DNA of 64,000 nt from Aptenodytes patagonicus (taxonomy: Eukaryota; Chordata; Aves; Sphenisciformes; Spheniscidae): positions 28,148,932-28,212,931 of the forward strand of contig NC_134950.1 of NCBI RefSeq assembly GCF_965638725.1. The letters are read 5' to 3'. The notes under the pieces are model-generated. The model saw nothing but the letters and a program-made list of their open reading frames with translations, ran no database searches and was not told the DNA's origin. Shown one piece after another: positions 59,901 to 64,000 of this stretch (within the stretch, counting starts at the first letter, position 1; every line of letters starts with the position of its first letter). Position numbers and translations under genes: made by a program.

Positions 59901-62900
59901 ACGCTTTAATGAACATGTTGCATGAAATGAGTTCTGTTTGAAAATGAAGAAGGCTGGTCATTGAGACTAAAATGGTAAAAGGAATTCAAGTCACACCATT
60001 AATTATCCAAACTGGAGTTCGACCAAGATGCTGCTGTTCTTGTGATACGAGTCATGGGATAGCTCATGATCAACAGCTGTCACAACCTTGACTTCAGTTT
60101 TAAGTTTGCTTCTTTGTACTTAGTCTCCATCTGGTACCAGGAGGGTACAGCAGCTCCATTCTTCCTCAGAGCACAGGGTGCCATCTACTGAAGCACCAGA
60201 AGTAACTTTAGATCTTTGCCTGTTTTTCTTGGATGTCTCTTATCTAGGCATTGACTAAGCCTGATACTGCTTAGTTTCATGACCAAAGACTCAGACGTGT
60301 TTCTGGCTAAAAAGTAACTCCAATTGAAACTGAAAAAAATGCTCAAATAAAAGTGTAAGTCCACTTTTTCCCTGTTGTCTCCCCCAACCCCCCACCCTCA
60401 GAAGTTAAATTAGAGATCAAATGAAAATCGTATATGAAGCCAACATTTAGAAGTGTCTACAAATTTAGAAGTATCTAATTATCTCCGTAATATTTATCCA
60501 TTCATGAATAGAAAAGAAAGTAGAAAAAAGGAATTAAGAGGTTATTTAAAAGCTACTAGTACGATACCATTTGACTGACATTAGTAAACAAATGGAATGA
60601 TTTTACAGAAGGAAGGGATCTAGATATAGTTATTTATTGAGTAGCAACCTCTGACAAATAATAAAGGAAGGAATCTTGAGTATATGTAATGTGATTAAGA
60701 GGAGATAAATATATTAAATTAAGATTTTTGAAAGCAGCTGGTGTCTTCAGGTTGACCAAGAAAGTGCTTAGCAGTTATGGTAATACACTGATACAGAGCT
60801 GGGCTGGAAAGGAATTTAAAACCCATAAACAATTTTCCTGCCAATCAAGATTACATTTTCCAGTGTGAACTGCTTCTGAATTGAGACTGAAAATTCCTCC
60901 ATTATTCTAAAAATAAGGTTAACTAGAAATAGCACCAAGACTGTAAAAGAAATGACAGATGTGCAATCAGGAAAAGATGATAACAAGAATAAGCTTTACA
61001 AGAATCACAATTCCAGTTAGGAATAACAGAAGAGGTCTCCCTTTGTGTAAATGAAGACATCTTTACCATGATAATTTGTCTGTCACAATCTACTGTAGTA
61101 AAATTGATGCAATCCAGTAAATTGCAGCTTTGTAATAGCAGCCTCCATACATACATTTGCACGAGTGCTCTGTAGTGACAGGAATAGAATATACAGGATA
61201 AAAAGTTACCCAAAATAGACTTGTCGAGTCACTGGCCAAATGCTACCCATCACTTTTGGGAACAGAGGGTGACGACAAGCAGAGGCTGTCAGTGCAGCGA
61301 GCATGACCCTTCTTGCTGCTCTCGTGTCCCGCAGGTGGGAAGGAGTGGGTTGGAAGGAACAACCACTTTCTGCAGCATTAGCTGCTGCCAACCTCCTAAG
61401 TCATCATTGAATAACATGATGTTCTTTGTCTGTGTTTTGCCAGTGGGAGGGTGACTTATCACACAACCATAAAGGATAAGCAGTGTTGACGGGACTAGAG
61501 ATAAAATTCTTCTGCACATCAGAGGTTCATATTTAATTCCTGTGCTCTGTAGACCTACTATGTAATTTCTGCTGTATGGAGAGAAATCGGCCCTTTCCCA
61601 AGTACAGATAAATATGGAACTGCATGACGTTCCCATTTTTGTGGTGCTTGTATACTTTCCCATATGAATAAATGACAGACACTTATATTAAAAGAAAAAA
61701 AAAATTAAACTTCCCAACATACTAACAGTTCCAGAGGTTATCACACGGTTGTGTATATCAATGCCAAGTTACAATCCTACCTTGAGTCAGAAGTCTGCAC
61801 TAGGTTGTGGCACGGCACAAAGGACAGAAGTGAGAAGTGTTTTCAAAAGACTTGCCGATCTGTCAAAATATGCTCTCAAATACTATCCTGGATACTGTAT
61901 CATAGATATGATATTAGATTATGTTGCATTACCTTACCTGAAACCACATATGCAAACCTATAGTTAGTTACTTTTATAACTGGTGCTAATTATTATATAC
62001 TGTATTTCATACTATACAAAATAATAATAATTACATTTTTCCAACTATGTACGATATAAAATTTTATCTTGTTATAGACTTAATCTTGCAGCACAGGATA
62101 CCTCTGCAAATGAAAATCATGAGAGGATTTTGTGTACACTGTATATGCGGCTCCTATGCACCTCTCTGTATTACAGTTTTAAAAAATAAGCCAGGTCTCA
62201 TGTTATCTTACTGTACCTCTTTCTAATGTAGCGGATCTGGGAAATGTAAGAATAAGCACTTTTCCTTCTATTTTTATTCAATATACGTGCCAAGTAGCAG
62301 AAGAGAAATTAATGTATTTCAGTAGCACAGGAAAAGAGACATTAATACAAAGGCACAGAAAGCAATCTCAGAAAGCTTTAGTCGCAATTTACTTTCTCCT
62401 TCCCACCATGGCCATCTTCAATATCTGACATCTTTAGAAATTCAGATATTTTAAGTTAGCCGTAGACCATAGCCAGATCCTTCAAAAATGATTTGAAATG
62501 ACAAAAATTCTGCAAACTTGTTAAAGCAGATTTGTATTGTTCTCTTTTACTGTCTTACTCAGTATCAAAACTTGCAGTAGCTGGGCTTTTCATTGTTTTC
62601 AGCCACTCTCAAGTAAGATTTTACCATCCAAAGGTTTAGATATATAATATGACTTTAACTTCTGTCTACTTAGATTATTATACTCTTTGCATAGCATCTG
62701 AAAACTGTGCTCAGGCCATGGTGGGGTATGGGGCTGGGCCATGTGCGAGACAAATGATCCCAGGCTTTTCTTTTCCTTCGGCTGTAAGGAAGAAACTTGG
62801 TTTAGCAAACAGCCCTTTAACTGGACTTGAGAAAAACTGTATTCCATTTCTTACGCTACCAGTGACATGTTATGTGACTTTGTATAACCCGTATTATGCC

Positions 62901-64000
62901 TGAATATTTTTTTTTCTTTTTTATCTTTTAAACGGTCAGCGTATTCCTCTGTGTCTTTGAACGGCTCCTATTTCAATGGACTGAGACTTGCAGTCTCTAA
63001 GCATTATTATGAAAATAAAAATAGACAGATAAAAGGTCATTATTGGAGGTTATTTGTTCTTAAACACAACACATAAATTTACTAGGTTACCTGAAAAAAA
63101 GTCCGTAGAACACAAATAGACTCCATGCAATATTTTTTGCACTTACTACTTATTAAATAGGCAAGATTAACAAAGAGTTGTAGTTGTCTCTAGTATTGGT
63201 ACACTAATTGGTACTACAATTACACTATTGGTAATACTTCTGCACTTGACAATGAGCTTCAACGTTTGCGGTGGTTTTTCTCATACTAAACTAATTTGAT
63301 TCTTTCTTTTATCTAGGGAAAATTAAAAAAAGAAAATAACCAGTGAGGATGATAATATTTTCAAAATGAAGAAAAATAAAACTGGAGCATTACCAAGCTT
63401 CTCAAAAGGTCACAGTAAGTATGGGAAATTAATAAAAATCATAGAAGAAAATATGTTATGCCCTCTTAATTTTCTGCCTCTATTTAATGTAAGCCTTGTT
63501 AGTAACTGATGTGCTGTCTTGCTCAGTCCTCATTTATTTCTTTCCTCATTTCATTTGTCTTCAAAGGAGCCTAGAGGCAACGAGGCCAAGCGTAGAAAAC
63601 CACTGTGATGTGCCATGCACCGTGGCTTGTGCTATGGCACTGAATTCAAGTAGTGACATATCCTCTGGGTGGTTCAGTCATGACCAGCCCTGCTCAGGGC
63701 AGAGCATCCTACCCACCGGACAAGGCAGGATTTTCACAGAAGGAAAACTGCACAGCAGTGTAATTAAACATGCATCATAAGGCATTTCTGTCCAGAGGAA
63801 GAAGAGCAGGAAAAAAGTGGCAAGTCCTCACTGCCTAAGTTGTCTTCAGCCTGGCACTATCTGATGTTTGAATTCTTCCCTTTACAGCCTGAGTAACATC
63901 CAAAGAAGGTTTGTTACCAGCCGAGTGCATCGCCTTGTTTCCCGATACACCTTTTGGCACCCTCTGTTGTTACTAGCTGGGTCCATCCAGCTTCACGTGG
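56984..64000. other. Non-coding stretch upstream of OTUD6B
   Basis: AT-rich sequence with no recognisable exon. In human the next gene outward is PIP4P2 on the opposite strand, and I found no segment resembling its first exon, nor a second CpG island. A G13 run is at 57880-57892. A 94-codon plus-strand frame (59641-59925), and frames near 61.2-61.7 and 62.6-62.9 kb, have no identifiable homology or splice framing. Confidence 0.4.
57880..57892 (+). repeat. G13 homopolymer
   Basis: Thirteen consecutive G following TTTT. It is prone to quadruplex formation and to length errors in sequencing. Confidence 0.85.

Noticed and set aside
59641-59925. 94-codon plus-strand frame with EMEQRF-type ending, considered as a transposase remnant
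   Set aside because: No recognisable catalytic motif, terminal inverted repeats or splice context.
62640-62980. Possible MIR/core-SINE or gene fragment around TGTGACTTTGTATAA
   Set aside because: Only a handful of bases resemble a SINE core, and no tRNA-like head or consistent alignment is visible.

Overview
The window is avian nuclear DNA. The evidence is abundant CR1 non-LTR retrotransposons ending in the bird-type (ATTCTATG)n tail, solo avian endogenous-retrovirus LTRs, an AT-rich intron-heavy background, and one large CpG island. No bacterial, plasmid or CRISPR features are present. Almost all open frames of 60-100 codons are chance frames in introns, or frames inside CR1 and LTR copies.

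The gene content lies on the minus strand and follows the human chromosome 8q21 order OTUD6B - LRRC69 - SLC26A7. OTUD6B is complete: seven coding exons run from 46215 down to 36220, every junction is consensus and in phase, and together they give a 302-residue OTU-family deubiquitinase. Its promoter is the CpG island at about 45.8-46.75 kb. SLC26A7 is represented by its first coding exon (4534-4723), and the rest of the gene lies beyond base 1. Between them, where LRRC69 is expected, there is one clearly LRR-coding segment (31832-32057). It matches LRRC69 repeat units but carries a one-base frameshift in an A7 run and has lost some consensus residues, so LRRC69 may be decaying here. A second short exon with a Cys-x-x-Cys pair (26096-26173) is a weaker candidate.

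The most interesting unexplained signal is at 33.38-33.59 kb. A perfect RFX/X-box palindrome, the promoter element of ciliary genes, sits about 105 bases upstream of a plus-strand ATG exon with a good splice donor, and a frame-compatible second exon candidate lies at 35511-35586. This could be an unrecognised ciliary or testis transcript, or a promoter shared with LRRC69.

Repeats account for most of the rest. There are two solo LTRs of one family in opposite orientations (1346-1937 and 53690-54248, both with exact 5-bp target duplications), a 1056-bp LTR with internal GC-rich repeats (13009-14064) and a third LTR type (47175 to about 47670). CR1 copies of several ages are at 7.18, 11.4, 20.8, 24.5, 27.2, 27.5-30.1, 43.7, 44.7, 47.9, 50.2, 52.4, 54.8 and 55.2-57.0 kb. 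The copy at 55.2-57.0 kb keeps an unbroken 553-codon reverse-transcriptase frame. The 57-64 kb stretch upstream of OTUD6B shows no recognisable gene.
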